Assembly: GCF_017581925.1 (NCBI RefSeq)
Contig: NZ_JAGEVG010000012.1
Coordinates: forward strand, 62,001 to 126,000
Length of the DNA stretch: 64,000 bases
Source: Gelidibacter pelagius
GTDB taxonomy: Bacteria > Bacteroidota > Bacteroidia > Flavobacteriales > Flavobacteriaceae
Direction of reading: 5' to 3'
Made by a program: the position numbers and the translations under genes. Positions 8,689 through 18,234 of this stretch are shown piece after piece. The notes beneath the pieces are model-generated. The model worked only from the letters and a program-made list of their open reading frames with translations. It did not search any database and had not been told where the DNA came from. The stretch's first letter is position 1; every line of letters begins with the position of its first letter.

Positions 8689-8921
8689 TAGTAGAACTCT
8701 GTTTTAAAAATGAGCAACTCTCCTCATATAAAACAGATGATTGTCCCGATAGCTATCAGGATAATCCCGTTTTTTAGCAGGATAAATTACTTCTTTCTAA
8801 ATGTTTTTGTAAGCTAATTTATCAATCTCCTTGATCTGATAAACGCTGAAAGAGATCGGTGATCAAGCCCATTCCAAAGCTTCCTTATTAGATGATTTTT
8901 TGTTTTAATAATTGAATAGGC
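8689..8921. other. Intergenic region downstream of the candidate small RNA
   Basis: About 230 nt without a credible gene. It contains an 18-bp near-perfect palindrome TCCCGATAGCTATCAGGA at 8744-8761 (one mismatch). Otherwise only AT-rich sequence is seen. Confidence 0.5.
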
Positions 8922-10748
8922 TTACTCGAAACTTTGCATATCCACCAACATTTTGTAAACGCCATTTTTTTCAATGAGTTCATTGTGTTTACCCTGTTCA
9001 ACAATCTCTCCTTTTTGCATCACTATAATTTCGTCGGCATTTTGGATGGTTGATAATCTATGGGCTATGACAATCGAGGTTCTGTTGCGCATCATGTTTT
9101 CCAGGGCAGATTGGACCAAACGCTCACTTTCTGTATCTAATGCAGAAGTGGCTTCATCCAAAATCATAATAGGAGGGTTTTTTAGGACCGCCCGGGCAAT
9201 GCTTAAACGTTGCTTTTGACCTCCTGATAATTTATTTCCAGAATCGCCAATATTGGAGTCAATACCATTGGGGAGATCTTTTACAAACTCCCAAGCGTTG
9301 GCAATTTTTAAGGCGTCAATAACTTCTTTATCGCTCGCATTCTGCTTTCCGATTCTAATATTGTTGGCAATGGTGTCATTGAACAAAATAGAATCTTGAG
9401 ACACGACACCCAACATGCCTCGCAACGAGGTTTTGGATAAGTTCTTAATGTCAACGCCATCAATAGAAATGGTACCTTCATTGACATCGTAAAATCTGGT
9501 AATTAAATTAGCAATGGTACTTTTACCGCTTCCTGATTGGCCAACGAGTGCAACAGTTTTCCCTTTAGGTACATTGATATTAAAGTTTTTTAGTACTAAA
9601 TCATCTTCATATTTGAATGAAATGTTCTCTATGGCGATGTTAGATGTGAATTCGTTTTTAATTATAGGATTTTCAATTTCCATGATCGTGTTCTCAGATT
9701 CCAAAAATTCCAGAATCCGATTGGCCGCACCGTTTCCTTTTTTAACCCCATAACTTGCTTTAGCGATGGCTTTAGCTGGTGTGAGTACATTGTAAGCTAA
9801 CATGATATAACCTAAAAAAATACTTGCTTCCATGGAGTTGTCCACGAATACCAGGTAGCCACCATAAACCAATAAAATTCCGATAACGATAATTCCTAAA
9901 AACTCGCTAATGGGAGCCGCTAAATTCTGTCTGTTTAAAAGTTTGTTTGAGTATTTATAGTAGCGATCATTTGAATCTTCGAACTTTTTTGCAAAGACGT
10001 GTTCTACATCAAAAGCTTTGATAATACGCAAACCAGACATCGTTTCTTCAAGAATCGACAGAAAGACGCCTTGTTCTTGTTGCACCAGTAAAGAGCCCTT
10101 TTTAAGCGATTTTCCAACCTTAGAGATGATAAAACCTGAAATAGGAATAAATACAAACACAAACAAGGTAAGTTTGACACTCATAAAAAGCATTACTCCT
10201 AACGAGAATAAAATGGTTAGAGGCTCTCTGACGACCATCTCCAAAATTGACAAAAAAGAATTTTTGACTTCATCCACATCAGCGCTGACACGAGAAATTG
10301 TATCACCTTTGGTTTTTTCAGAATAGAAGGCGAGGGGCAACGTGACTATTTTATCGAAGAGCACATTTCTGATGTCTTTTAGAACGCCATTTCTTAAAAA
10401 TGTGATATAATACATGGCGAGATAATTGAAGAGGTTTTTCAGCAAAAAGATGGCAATGATCACAGAGACCATAAACATCAGTACCTTGAAATCACCGTAT
10501 GTCTCAATTTTATCAACTATAAAAAAATTGAGGGAATCTTCCATATACTCTTTGAAACCAGAAAACCCTTCAAATGTAGGTTCAGCAACAACTGGACGTT
10601 GATCGCTAAAAATAACCTTAAGGACGGGTATTAAGGCAACAAATGAAAGTGTGCTAAAAAGCGCATAAAGTATATTGAAAAAAATGTTGAGGTAAGCATA
10701 TTTTTTATACGGAATAATAAACCGATAAAACTTTTTTAAATACTCCAT
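8922..10748 (-). CDS. ABC exporter, fused permease-ATPase (MsbA-like)
   Basis: 608-residue half-transporter that should work as a homodimer in the inner membrane. Six transmembrane segments span about residues 15-320. The nucleotide-binding domain has Walker A GQSGSGKST near 404, signature LSGGQKQRLSIARA near 508, Walker B MILDEATSALD near 530 and the switch His in IAHRLSTI. Family membership fits lipid-type exporters such as MsbA, but the substrate cannot be read from sequence. Its ATG follows the stop of the phosphohexomutase gene with no gap, so the two are co-transcribed. Confidence 0.9.
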   Translation of the reverse strand: MEYLKKFYRFIIPYKKYAYLNIFFNILYALFSTLSFVALIPVLKVIFSDQRPVVAEPTFEGFSGFKEYMEDSLNFFIVDKIETYGDFKVLMFMVSVIIAIFLLKNLFNYLAMYYITFLRNGVLKDIRNVLFDKIVTLPLAFYSEKTKGDTISRVSADVDEVKNSFLSILEMVVREPLTILFSLGVMLFMSVKLTLFVFVFIPISGFIISKVGKSLKKGSLLVQQEQGVFLSILEETMSGLRIIKAFDVEHVFAKKFEDSNDRYYKYSNKLLNRQNLAAPISEFLGIIVIGILLVYGGYLVFVDNSMEASIFLGYIMLAYNVLTPAKAIAKASYGVKKGNGAANRILEFLESENTIMEIENPIIKNEFTSNIAIENISFKYEDDLVLKNFNINVPKGKTVALVGQSGSGKSTIANLITRFYDVNEGTISIDGVDIKNLSKTSLRGMLGVVSQDSILFNDTIANNIRIGKQNASDKEVIDALKIANAWEFVKDLPNGIDSNIGDSGNKLSGGQKQRLSIARAVLKNPPIMILDEATSALDTESERLVQSALENMMRNRTSIVIAHRLSTIQNADEIIVMQKGEIVEQGKHNELIEKNGVYKMLVDMQSFE

Positions 10749-12476
10749 TTAACTTAGGTTCATGTCTTTTAGCATCGCGTCAATTTTTTTCTGCAATTGA
10801 CTATCCACAGAAGCATAAGCTTCTACAGAAGACAACGGTGCGTTAACGCTCATATAAAATTTTATTTTAGGTTCGGTGCCACTTGGTCTCAACGCTATTT
10901 TACTCCCATCTTCAGTATAATAAATAATGACATTTGATTTTGGGATATGTATGTCTTCATCTTTATTGGTGATAAAATTCTTTGCTTTAGAAATTTGGTA
11001 ATCTTCAATCCGTGTTACTTTGGAACCATTGATTTCCTTTAAAGGATTTTCTCTGGCGTCAATCATCATTTGTTTAATTTCTTGGGCGCCTTCTCTACCT
11101 TTTTTGGTGATTGCAACTAAATGCTCTTTATAAAGTCCATGAGTGACGTACAATTGCAATAGTGTTTCATAAAATGAGCTGCCATCAGCCTTGGCCTGTG
11201 CTTCTATTTCGCATGCCAATAGCGTAGAGGTTACCGCATCTTTATCACGTACAAAATCGCCAACCATATAACCAAAGCTCTCTTCGCCGCCTCCAATAAA
11301 GTCAAGCTCAGGAAAATCCTTGATCATTTTGGCAATCCATTTAAATCCAGTTAAGCCTTCTTTATATTCTACCCCGTAAGATTTTGTCAAGACTTCAACC
11401 ATTGGCGTAGAAACTATGGTAGAGCCAACAAACTCGTTGCCATCCAGTTTGCCCTGTTTTTTCCATTGTCTTAATAGGAAATCAGTCATTACCAACATGG
11501 CTTGATTGCCATTAAGTAAGATTAATTTTCCCTCTAAATCTCTAACGGCAACACCTAAACGGTCACAGTCAGGATCTGTTCCAATCACAATGTCGGCATT
11601 CACTTTTTCTGCGAGTTCCAGCGCCATTTTCAAAGCTTCCGGTTCTTCGGGATTTGGCGATTCTACCGTTGGAAAATCACCATCTGGAACTTCTTGTTCT
11701 TTAACAATATGGACATTTTTATAACCTGCACGTTTCAGCGTTTCAGGAATGGTCACAATAGAAGTTCCATGGAGTGACGTAAAGACAACGCTGATGTCGT
11801 CTTTTGCTTTCTGGGTTGTGAAGTTTCCATTCTTTACCGAAGCGTCGATAAAGGCATCGTCCACTTCTTTGCCTATAATTTTTATGAACTTCTCCTTAGC
11901 TTTAAAATTGATTTCGGAATACTCCAAACTGTTAATTTCGTCAACAATGGCAGCATCTTGGGGTGGTACCAATTGTCCACCATCTTGCCAATATACTTTA
12001 AATCCGTTGTATTCAGGAGGGTTGTGAGAGGCTGTTAAAACAATACCACAATGACAGTCCAAATGTCTTACTGAAAAAGACAATTCTGGAGTTGTGCGTA
12101 AATCTTCAAACAAATAAACTTGAATGTCGTTTGCTGAAAATACATCGGCCACAACTTTTGCCAAGGTTTTACTGTTATGGCGACAATCATAAGCAATAAC
12201 CACTTTAGGCGTTTCATTTGGAAACTGCTCATGCAGGTAATTGCTCAGGCCTTGTGTATTTCTTCCAAGTGTATATTTGTTGATGCGATTGGTGCCAACA
12301 CCCATAACGCCTCGCATGCCGCCAGTACCAAACTCCAAATCCTTATAAAATGCTTCTTGGATTTCTTTAGGATGAAAAGCAATACTGTCCTTGATTTTAT
12401 CTTGTGTTTCTTTATCAAAAGTTGGTGTTAACCAAGTGTTGATACGTTCTAAAATTTTTGGTTCAATGTGGATCAT
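10749..12476 (-). CDS. Phosphoglucomutase/phosphomannomutase (alpha-D-phosphohexomutase)
   Basis: 575 residues interconverting hexose 1- and 6-phosphates. The active phosphoserine loop [16 protein letters not shown] lies near 146, the Mg site [10 protein letters not shown] near 300, the sugar-binding loop GGEESFGY near 397 and the phosphate-binding [10 protein letters not shown] near 537. Length and motif order fit the PgcA/PGM2-like group. It lies directly upstream of the ABC exporter and is probably its operon partner, linking sugar activation to envelope synthesis by inference. Confidence 0.93.
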   Translation of the reverse strand: MIHIEPKILERINTWLTPTFDKETQDKIKDSIAFHPKEIQEAFYKDLEFGTGGMRGVMGVGTNRINKYTLGRNTQGLSNYLHEQFPNETPKVVIAYDCRHNSKTLAKVVADVFSANDIQVYLFEDLRTTPELSFSVRHLDCHCGIVLTASHNPPEYNGFKVYWQDGGQLVPPQDAAIVDEINSLEYSEINFKAKEKFIKIIGKEVDDAFIDASVKNGNFTTQKAKDDISVVFTSLHGTSIVTIPETLKRAGYKNVHIVKEQEVPDGDFPTVESPNPEEPEALKMALELAEKVNADIVIGTDPDCDRLGVAVRDLEGKLILLNGNQAMLVMTDFLLRQWKKQGKLDGNEFVGSTIVSTPMVEVLTKSYGVEYKEGLTGFKWIAKMIKDFPELDFIGGGEESFGYMVGDFVRDKDAVTSTLLACEIEAQAKADGSSFYETLLQLYVTHGLYKEHLVAITKKGREGAQEIKQMMIDARENPLKEINGSKVTRIEDYQISKAKNFITNKDEDIHIPKSNVIIYYTEDGSKIALRPSGTEPKIKFYMSVNAPLSSVEAYASVDSQLQKKIDAMLKDMNLS

Positions 12477-12556
12477 GGCGGTGTGATTAAAGTTAATATT
12501 ACAAAAATAGGCAATTCAGCAAATGTTAATTGATTAAAGACTATTAATTTAATGGA

Positions 12557-13504
12557 TTAGAAATTCAATTCACTATCAACAAGATAACGTTTTCTGTCGT
12601 CTTTGTTGCGTAAAATGATTTCGCCCAAAAAACCAGCAATGAAAAATTGGGTTCCAATGATCATCGTGGATAGTGCGATATAGAATTGTGGTCGATCTGT
12701 AATCAAACGTCCCGTAGGGTTTAAAAAGAGTTTGTCTATCCCGAGATAAAGCGTGAAACCAAGTCCGATAATGAGCATAATTGCGCCCAAAGCGCCAAAA
12801 AGATGCATTGGACGTCTTGCAAAACGTGAGATAAACCAAATAGTCAACAAGTCGAGAAAACCATGAATAAACCGGTTCATCCCAAATTTAGTTGTGCCAT
12901 ATTTTCGAGCTTGATGTAGGACTACTTTTTCGCCGATATTTGAAAATCCTGCATTTTTGGCCAACACTGGAATATAACGGTGCATTTCGCCGTGGACATC
13001 AATATTTTTTATAACGTTCTGATTGTAAGCTTTGAGGCCGCAGTTAAAATCGTTCAATTTTACTCCTGAAGTTCTGCGTGCCGCCCAATTGAAAAGTTTG
13101 GAAGGCAGGTTTTTTGAAACTACTGAGTCGTAGCGTTTTTTCTTCCATCCCGAAACCATATCATATTGCTCTTTGACGATCATATTATAGAGTTCAGGAA
13201 TTTCTTCTGGACTATCCTGCAAATCGGCGTCCATGGTGATGACTACATCGCCTTGCGCTTTTTCAAATCCAGCGTGAAGTGCTTGTGATTTTCCAAAATT
13301 CCGCATGAAACGAATGCCCTTAACATTGGTGTCCTTTTCTGACAATTGTTTAATGACTTTCCACGAACTATCGGTACTGCCATCATCAATAAAGATGATT
13401 TCATAAGAAAAATGATTGGACTGCATAATTTTTGCAATCCAATCATATAATTCAGTTAACGATTCCTGTTCGTTGAGTAGTGGTATGACTACTGATATGT
13501 TCAT
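12557..13504 (-). CDS. Family 2 glycosyltransferase (DPM/GtrB-like), membrane-anchored
   Basis: 315 residues. The GT-A domain has IDDGSTD at 39-45 and the metal motif MDADLQDSPEE at 91-101. Two C-terminal transmembrane helices (about 230-255 and 270-295) follow, as in polyprenyl-phosphate sugar transferases. It likely moves a nucleotide-linked sugar to a lipid carrier or a lipid-linked acceptor. It is 40 nt downstream of the DUF4199 gene on the same strand and probably shares its transcript. Confidence 0.88.
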   Translation of the reverse strand: MNISVVIPLLNEQESLTELYDWIAKIMQSNHFSYEIIFIDDGSTDSSWKVIKQLSEKDTNVKGIRFMRNFGKSQALHAGFEKAQGDVVITMDADLQDSPEEIPELYNMIVKEQYDMVSGWKKKRYDSVVSKNLPSKLFNWAARRTSGVKLNDFNCGLKAYNQNVIKNIDVHGEMHRYIPVLAKNAGFSNIGEKVVLHQARKYGTTKFGMNRFIHGFLDLLTIWFISRFARRPMHLFGALGAIMLIIGLGFTLYLGIDKLFLNPTGRLITDRPQFYIALSTMIIGTQFFIAGFLGEIILRNKDDRKRYLVDSELNF

Positions 13505-13544
13505 TTAAATGGTTTCAAGTTGTAATGAATCAAAAGTAGTGAAA

Positions 13545-14078
13545 TTAGTTCATAGAGATTGGCTCTGATTTTCTCATCACTAATGCAACAATAAGGCCGA
13601 TTACTGCATATGCAAACAATTGCCATGCAATAGACTTTAATTGATTTATGACTGAAAATTGCTCTTGTTCACTCATTGCAGCAGCAGCTTTGTCAATTTC
13701 AGATTGAGGTGCGCCAAAATTCTCCATCATTTGAGTTGAGGTCTCAATAATCTTCTCTTTTAAGAACTGAGCTGCTTCAGGATCTATAATATTAAAAAGA
13801 ATAATACTAAAAGCAGTGCTTAGAAGAACGCCAATTGCTACAGTTATAAAATACGAAGAAAACGCTTGTTTAAAGGTCATAAAGCCGCCTAATATTTTTT
13901 TTGATTTTGCAGACGAAAGAATTCCAAAAGATAAAATCATTAGGAATAAAATGATATTCAGCCACCATTTTGTCATGAGTTCTAAATCTACAACATACAT
14001 TAGAACCATGATTAAAATCATTAACAAACCTAAATACACGCCATATTTTAATGCTAAAGATTTAATTGAGTTTTCCAT
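13545..14078 (-). CDS. DUF4199 membrane protein
   Basis: 177 residues with four predicted transmembrane helices: about 14-31, 38-55, 74-95 and the C-terminal 153-167. A soluble helical hairpin, rich in Met, Gln and Ala (STQMMENFGAPQSEIDKAAAA), lies between the third and fourth. This is the layout of DUF4199, a Bacteroidota family of unknown function commonly found next to glycosyltransferases. Divergent from rpmE2, with a perfect -7 box about 40 nt upstream. Confidence 0.8.
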   Translation of the reverse strand: MENSIKSLALKYGVYLGLLMILIMVLMYVVDLELMTKWWLNIILFLMILSFGILSSAKSKKILGGFMTFKQAFSSYFITVAIGVLLSTAFSIILFNIIDPEAAQFLKEKIIETSTQMMENFGAPQSEIDKAAAAMSEQEQFSVINQLKSIAWQLFAYAVIGLIVALVMRKSEPISMN

Positions 14079-14116
14079 ATTATTTAGTTTAATTAGTTTA
14101 TATATTAGTTAGTAAG

Positions 14117-14124
14117 CAAATATA
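14117..14124 (-). promoter_or_regulatory. -7 promoter element of the DUF4199-glycosyltransferase operon
   Basis: Minus-strand TATATTTG is a perfect TAnnTTTG box. A TTTG is found further up but only 15 nt away, shorter than usual. Confidence 0.5.
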
Positions 14125-14154
14125 GAAAAACGTTACAAACAAATTATAGTTAAG

Positions 14155-14187
14155 TTTGTAATCTACGGTTTAAATGAGCTAATTTTG
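14155..14187 (+). promoter_or_regulatory. Distal promoter P1 of rpmE2
   Basis: TTTG at 14155-14158, 21-nt spacer, then TAATTTTG at 14180-14187. Both boxes are perfect. Transcripts would have a leader of about 120 nt. Confidence 0.6.
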
Positions 14188-14249
14188 CGCTATAAATGGA
14201 GGTGTAAAAACCATTCCGTAGTAAAAAGTGAAAATTTAAACCAAATGTA

Positions 14250-14279
14250 TTGTGCATTTGTAAAAAATACTTAAATTTG
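14250..14279 (+). promoter_or_regulatory. Proximal promoter P2 of rpmE2
   Basis: TTG at 14250-14252, 19-nt spacer, then TAAATTTG at 14272-14279, immediately followed by C. The leader would be about 30 nt. Confidence 0.65.
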
Positions 14280-14316
14280 CACTTTCAAAAATTGAACGAT
14301 TTTAAAGTATTTAGAG

Positions 14317-14568
14317 ATGAAAAAAGGTATACATCCAGAAAATTATAGACTTGTAGCATTTAAAGACATGTCGAATGAAGACGTGTTTTTAAGTAAATCT
14401 ACGGCTGATACAAATGAAACTATTGACGTTGATGGTGTTGAGTATCCACTTGTAAAGATGGAGATTTCAAGAACATCTCACCCATTCTACACAGGTAAAT
14501 CCAAGTTGGTAGATACTGCTGGTCGTATTGATAAATTTAAAAGCAAATACGCTAAATTCAAAAAGTAA
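14317..14568 (+). CDS. rpmE2: 50S ribosomal protein L31, type B
   Basis: 83 residues, MKKGIHPENYRLVAFKDMS at the start and HPFYTGKSKLVDTAGRIDKF near the end, diagnostic of L31. It has no zinc-binding cysteine quartet, so it is the type B (C-minus) form. Such forms can substitute for zinc-containing L31. Two tandem promoters precede it and a strong terminator follows within 20 nt, so it is a single-gene unit. Confidence 0.97.
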   Translation: MKKGIHPENYRLVAFKDMSNEDVFLSKSTADTNETIDVDGVEYPLVKMEISRTSHPFYTGKSKLVDTAGRIDKFKSKYAKFKK

Positions 14569-14586
14569 TTTAGTCTCCAAAATAGT

Positions 14587-14620
14587 AAAAGCCTTCAGAT
14601 ATTTTCTGGAGGCTTTTTTG
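14587..14620 (+). terminator. Terminator of rpmE2
   Basis: AAAAGCCTTCAGA pairs with TCTGGAGGCTTTT (13 bp, one G-U) around a 5-nt loop; T-run continues. Confidence 0.88.
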
Positions 14621-14764
14621 TTTTCTATAAATACACTACTTTTGAGCCTTGAAATTTTCGAAATCGAAATAGTTGCAATATTAAGGAGATGTGTTTTTTC
14701 TCTTAGGTGGGAGTTTACGTCTGTAATATTGATTTTGATTTCTAACCAACTTTTATTTTAATAA

Positions 14765-15940
14765 ATGAACTACATCCTTTTTGACGGTCCTTTTAGAGAT
14801 AATCTTTTGCCTTTTACCTTTACACGGCCAGTGGCCGATCTTAGAATAGGTATTTTGACCATTAGGGAAAAATGGGAAATGCATTTAGGATTTACCACAA
14901 CCACCATTACGGAAGATTATCTTTCCGAAAGATACCCTATGGTGGAAATGGATGAAAACGTCATGATCAATGCGTCTTATCTGCCAAATAATGAGTTGGT
15001 GCAATTGGTGAAGAACCTCAAAGAGAATCAAGCTGTTTTTCAGGGTGAAGATGTTATCGCTTTTTTTACTAAGGACGCTCAGGAAGATATTGATTTTAAT
15101 GCTTTTCACGCTATTGAGTATGATGGACAAGCAATTAAAGTAGAGTATGTTTGGGATATTTTCTCAAAAAACGGAGAGGCCATCCAAGAAGATTTTGATT
15201 TGGTCACAAGTGGCAGGGATTCACAACCTATTTCTTCAACCAATAGTATCATAGCGCCACATAACGTTTTTCTCGAAGAAGGTGCTATTTTGGAATTTGC
15301 CACCCTCAATGCCGCTAAGGGACCAATTTATATCGGGAAGGATTCAGAAATAATGGAAGGTGCCATGATTAGGGGACCATTTGCGCTTTGTGAGCATTCA
15401 ATTGTTAAAATGGGTGCTAAAGTTTATGGACCTACTACAGTTGGCCCGTATTCTAAGATAGGAGGAGAGGTTAACAACTCTGTTCTTTTTTCTCACGCCA
15501 ATAAAGGCCATGAAGGTTTTCTAGGTAATTCGGTGATAGGCGAATGGTGTAATTTGGGCGCTGATACCAATAATTCCAATCTTAAAAACAATTATGCTGA
15601 GGTTAAAGTTTGGAACTATACCACCGAGAGTTTTGGAAAAACTGGACTACAATTCTGTGGACTTATGATGGGTGACCATAGTAAATGCGGGATCAATACC
15701 ATGTTCAATACTGGAACCGTAATTGGTGTGAGCGCGAATATCTTTGGAAGCGGGTATCCCCGTAATTTCATACCGAGTTTTAGTTGGGGAGGTGCTTCTG
15801 GATTTACAACTTATCAAACCAATAAAGCCTTTGATGTGGCCAAAATGGTGATGGCCAGGCGCCAAATTGAGTTCTGCGATGTGGACAAAGAAATTATGAA
15901 TCACATCTTCGAAATCACCAGAAAATTCAGAAGGGATTAA
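14765..15940 (+). CDS. GlmU-like sugar nucleotidyltransferase/acetyltransferase family protein
   Basis: 391 residues. The N-terminus NYILFDGPFRDNLLPFTFTRPVADLRIG is the hallmark of the Bacteroidota alternative GlmU family. The C-terminal half (from about 190) is a left-handed beta-helix of hexapeptide repeats such as IYIGKDSEIMEGAMI and CEHSIVKMGAKVYGPTTVG. The family is proposed to make UDP-GlcNAc from glucosamine-1-phosphate and acetyl-CoA in organisms without classical GlmU; the nucleotidyltransferase half is divergent. Follows rpmE2 after its terminator, so transcription is separate. Confidence 0.85.
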   Translation: MNYILFDGPFRDNLLPFTFTRPVADLRIGILTIREKWEMHLGFTTTTITEDYLSERYPMVEMDENVMINASYLPNNELVQLVKNLKENQAVFQGEDVIAFFTKDAQEDIDFNAFHAIEYDGQAIKVEYVWDIFSKNGEAIQEDFDLVTSGRDSQPISSTNSIIAPHNVFLEEGAILEFATLNAAKGPIYIGKDSEIMEGAMIRGPFALCEHSIVKMGAKVYGPTTVGPYSKIGGEVNNSVLFSHANKGHEGFLGNSVIGEWCNLGADTNNSNLKNNYAEVKVWNYTTESFGKTGLQFCGLMMGDHSKCGINTMFNTGTVIGVSANIFGSGYPRNFIPSFSWGGASGFTTYQTNKAFDVAKMVMARRQIEFCDVDKEIMNHIFEITRKFRRD

Positions 15941-16103
15941 CTCATTCCCGTCCAACTTTTGCGAAGTTTCCTATTTTTTTCTTTGTTAAAATGGAATAGA
16001 GCACAAGCTACATCATGAACAACATTAGTTTGTCTTAGACTGGTATTCATGCTATAAACCAACCCAGCGTGTTGAATTCTGCTTCCTACCTAATTGTATG
16101 ATA

Positions 16104-16136
16104 TTTGTATTACTTTCAAACAATTGCGTAACTTTG
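16104..16136 (+). promoter_or_regulatory. Promoter of mtaB
   Basis: TTTG at 16104-16107, 21-nt spacer, then TAACTTTG at 16129-16136 followed by C. A second -7-like TAAATTTG stands at 16160-16167. The leader to the chosen ATG would be about 97 nt. Confidence 0.65.
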
Positions 16137-16239
16137 CGCTTCAAAATCCAAAAACAAGTTAAATTTGTATTTTACTTTTAGAGATAGAGATTTTTACTTT
16201 AAAAAGAAGCTTCTATTTTTAGAAAATGAAGACCGAATT

Positions 16240-17565
16240 ATGAGAAAAAGAGTAGCGTTTTATACTTTAGGGTGCAAACTGAATTTTTCAGAAACCTCCA
16301 CCATTGCAAGAACTTTCGTAAATGAAGGTTTTGATCGGGTGGAATTTAATGAAGTGGCAGATATTTATGTGATCAATACATGTTCTGTTACAGAAAATGC
16401 CGACAAACGTTTTAAATCCATCGTAAAACAAGCGCAAAAAGTTAATCCTAATGCTTTTGTGGCGGCGGTGGGCTGTTATGCGCAATTAAAGCCCCAGGAG
16501 TTGGCAGATGTCAATGGCGTGGATTTAGTGCTTGGAGCAACAGAGAAATTCAAAATCACCGATTATTTAAATGACCTTTCTAAAAATGACATGGGAGAGG
16601 TGCATTCCTGTGAAATAGAGGAAGCTGATTTTTATGTGGGAAGTTATTCCATTGGCGATAGAACACGTGCTTTTTTAAAGGTTCAAGATGGCTGCGATTA
16701 TAAATGTACCTATTGCACCATACCATTGGCCCGAGGCATTTCGCGAAGCGACACTATGGAAAGTGTCATTGAGAACGCTAAAGAAATTGCCAGCCAGAAT
16801 ATCAAGGAAATTGTATTGACAGGGGTCAATATTGGCGATTACGGCAAAGGTGAATTCGGCAATAAAAAACATGAGCATACTTTTTTGGATTTAGTGACAG
16901 AATTGGATAAGGTAGAGGGGATTGAACGTTTGCGAATTTCTTCTATTGAACCAAATTTACTTAAGAATGAAACTATTGATTTGGTTTCTAAATCGAGAGC
17001 TTTTGTACCACATTTCCATATTCCTTTGCAAAGTGGGAGTAACGACATTCTTAAAAAAATGAAACGTCGATATATGAAGGAACTTTATGTAGATCGGGTT
17101 TCAAAAATAAAAGAAGTCATGCCAGAAGCTTGTATTGGAGTTGACGTAATTGTTGGTTTTCCGGGAGAGACGGATGAACTCTTTTTAGAAACTTATAATT
17201 TTTTAAATGGTCTTGATATTTCGTATTTGCATGTATTTACTTATTCTGAGCGTGACAATACTGAAGCTGCCATAATGGAAGGTGTTGTTCCCAAAAATGT
17301 GAGAGCAAAACGCAGTAAGATGTTGAGAGGGTTATCGGTAAAAAAACGTCGTGCTTTTTACGAAAGTCAATTGGGAACCACAAGAACTGTTTTGTTTGAA
17401 GGCGAGAATAAAGAGGGTTATATTCACGGATTTACAGAAAACTACGTCAAAGTAAAATATCCATGGAATCCGGAACTTGTAAACACGCTACATCAAGTAG
17501 AGCTCACTAAAATTGATGCTGATGGTATTGTAAGGTTTGATTTTATTTCCGTTCTTACTCACTAA
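16240..17565 (+). CDS. mtaB: tRNA t6A37 methylthiotransferase (MtaB family)
   Basis: 441 residues from the ATG at 16240 (MRKRVAFYTLGCKLNFSETS). A 25-codon upstream extension begins with TTG and overlaps a promoter-like box, so it is rejected. The N-terminal UPF0004 domain binds the auxiliary 4Fe-4S cluster (first Cys at 12). The radical SAM domain has the CxxxCxxC motif in DGCDYKCTYCTIP at Cys 152/156/159, and a C-terminal TRAM-like domain follows (about 375-435). It adds a methylthio group to N6-threonylcarbamoyladenosine 37 of ANN-decoding tRNAs. Confidence 0.93.
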   Translation: MRKRVAFYTLGCKLNFSETSTIARTFVNEGFDRVEFNEVADIYVINTCSVTENADKRFKSIVKQAQKVNPNAFVAAVGCYAQLKPQELADVNGVDLVLGATEKFKITDYLNDLSKNDMGEVHSCEIEEADFYVGSYSIGDRTRAFLKVQDGCDYKCTYCTIPLARGISRSDTMESVIENAKEIASQNIKEIVLTGVNIGDYGKGEFGNKKHEHTFLDLVTELDKVEGIERLRISSIEPNLLKNETIDLVSKSRAFVPHFHIPLQSGSNDILKKMKRRYMKELYVDRVSKIKEVMPEACIGVDVIVGFPGETDELFLETYNFLNGLDISYLHVFTYSERDNTEAAIMEGVVPKNVRAKRSKMLRGLSVKKRRAFYESQLGTTRTVLFEGENKEGYIHGFTENYVKVKYPWNPELVNTLHQVELTKIDADGIVRFDFISVLTH

Positions 17566-17688
17566 ATTTTCTTTATCAACATGTTAACCTGTTTTTTGTC
17601 CGGCTTTTAAGCTATTTAACCCTTTTTTTTTAGATAATCAACACTTATCAATAAATTTGATGTTGATCCCACATCTAATAAATTTAAA

Positions 17689-18198
17689 ATGAAAACTTCT
17701 ATACGCCTACTTTTTTTTACTTTCAGTTTGATTTTGCTTTTGAGCTCTTCAAAAAATGAAGTCAGAAACCCAGTAATTGGCGCTTGGGAATTAACGACTT
17801 GGACTGTGGGCATCCCTATCGCTTTAAACGATAATGCGCAGTTTACCACAAATCTTTTGGATCAAACATCCTGTGATGTGAATGAAATTCTATCCTTTGA
17901 TAGCAACGAGATTGTGATTTCTGAGGATTCGTTCAGCCCCAATGTTACGATTCGCTTAAAAGATGGTACTTCTGATGTGTATTTAGTTGAAGAAACTTGT
18001 GCTGAGGGGGCTATTGGTTATGCGACGGATTATTCTCAAGATACAAATGGAGACATTCAATTTAATGGTACAGTGGGAGTTGTAACAAATAATCGACTGA
18101 CCGTTATCTACAAGAATGCTATAAAGATTTATAATGAAGCGTTAACTGAAGTGATTGAGAGTAAAGATTTGACACTGATATACACGAAAAAAGGATAA
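17689..18198 (+). CDS. Lipocalin-like secreted protein with degenerate lipobox
   Basis: 169 residues with a hydrophobic signal (MKTSIRLLFFTFSLILLLSS). NPVIGAWELTTW near 27 and NLLDQTSCDVNEILSFDSN near 56 match the pattern of Bacteroidota lipocalin-like lipoproteins. Those normally have a Cys at the end of the signal; here the sequence reads LLLSSSKNE, so no lipidation site remains. Function unknown. An inverted repeat ATCAACA/TGTTGAT (17637-17643 with 17661-17667) lies just upstream. The gene ends in a perfect bidirectional terminator. Confidence 0.65.
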   Translation: MKTSIRLLFFTFSLILLLSSSKNEVRNPVIGAWELTTWTVGIPIALNDNAQFTTNLLDQTSCDVNEILSFDSNEIVISEDSFSPNVTIRLKDGTSDVYLVEETCAEGAIGYATDYSQDTNGDIQFNGTVGVVTNNRLTVIYKNAIKIYNEALTEVIESKDLTLIYTKKG

Positions 18199-18200
18199 AA

Positions 18201-18230
18201 AAAAATCCGAAGAATAAACTTCGGATTTTT
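18201..18230. terminator. Bidirectional terminator
   Basis: Perfect 12-bp stem AAAAATCCGAAG/CTTCGGATTTTT with 6-nt loop. It sits between the stops of two convergent genes. Confidence 0.9.
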
Positions 18231-18234
18231 AATT

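Noticed and set aside
16165-16239. Upstream extension of mtaB
   Set aside because: Starts with TTG inside a promoter-like box; the family N-terminus MRKRVAFYTLGC begins at 16240.
17637-17667. Inverted repeat ATCAACA/TGTTGAT as operator or terminator
   Set aside because: Seven-bp arms with a 17-nt gap in AT-rich DNA are expected by chance; mentioned only with the adjacent gene.
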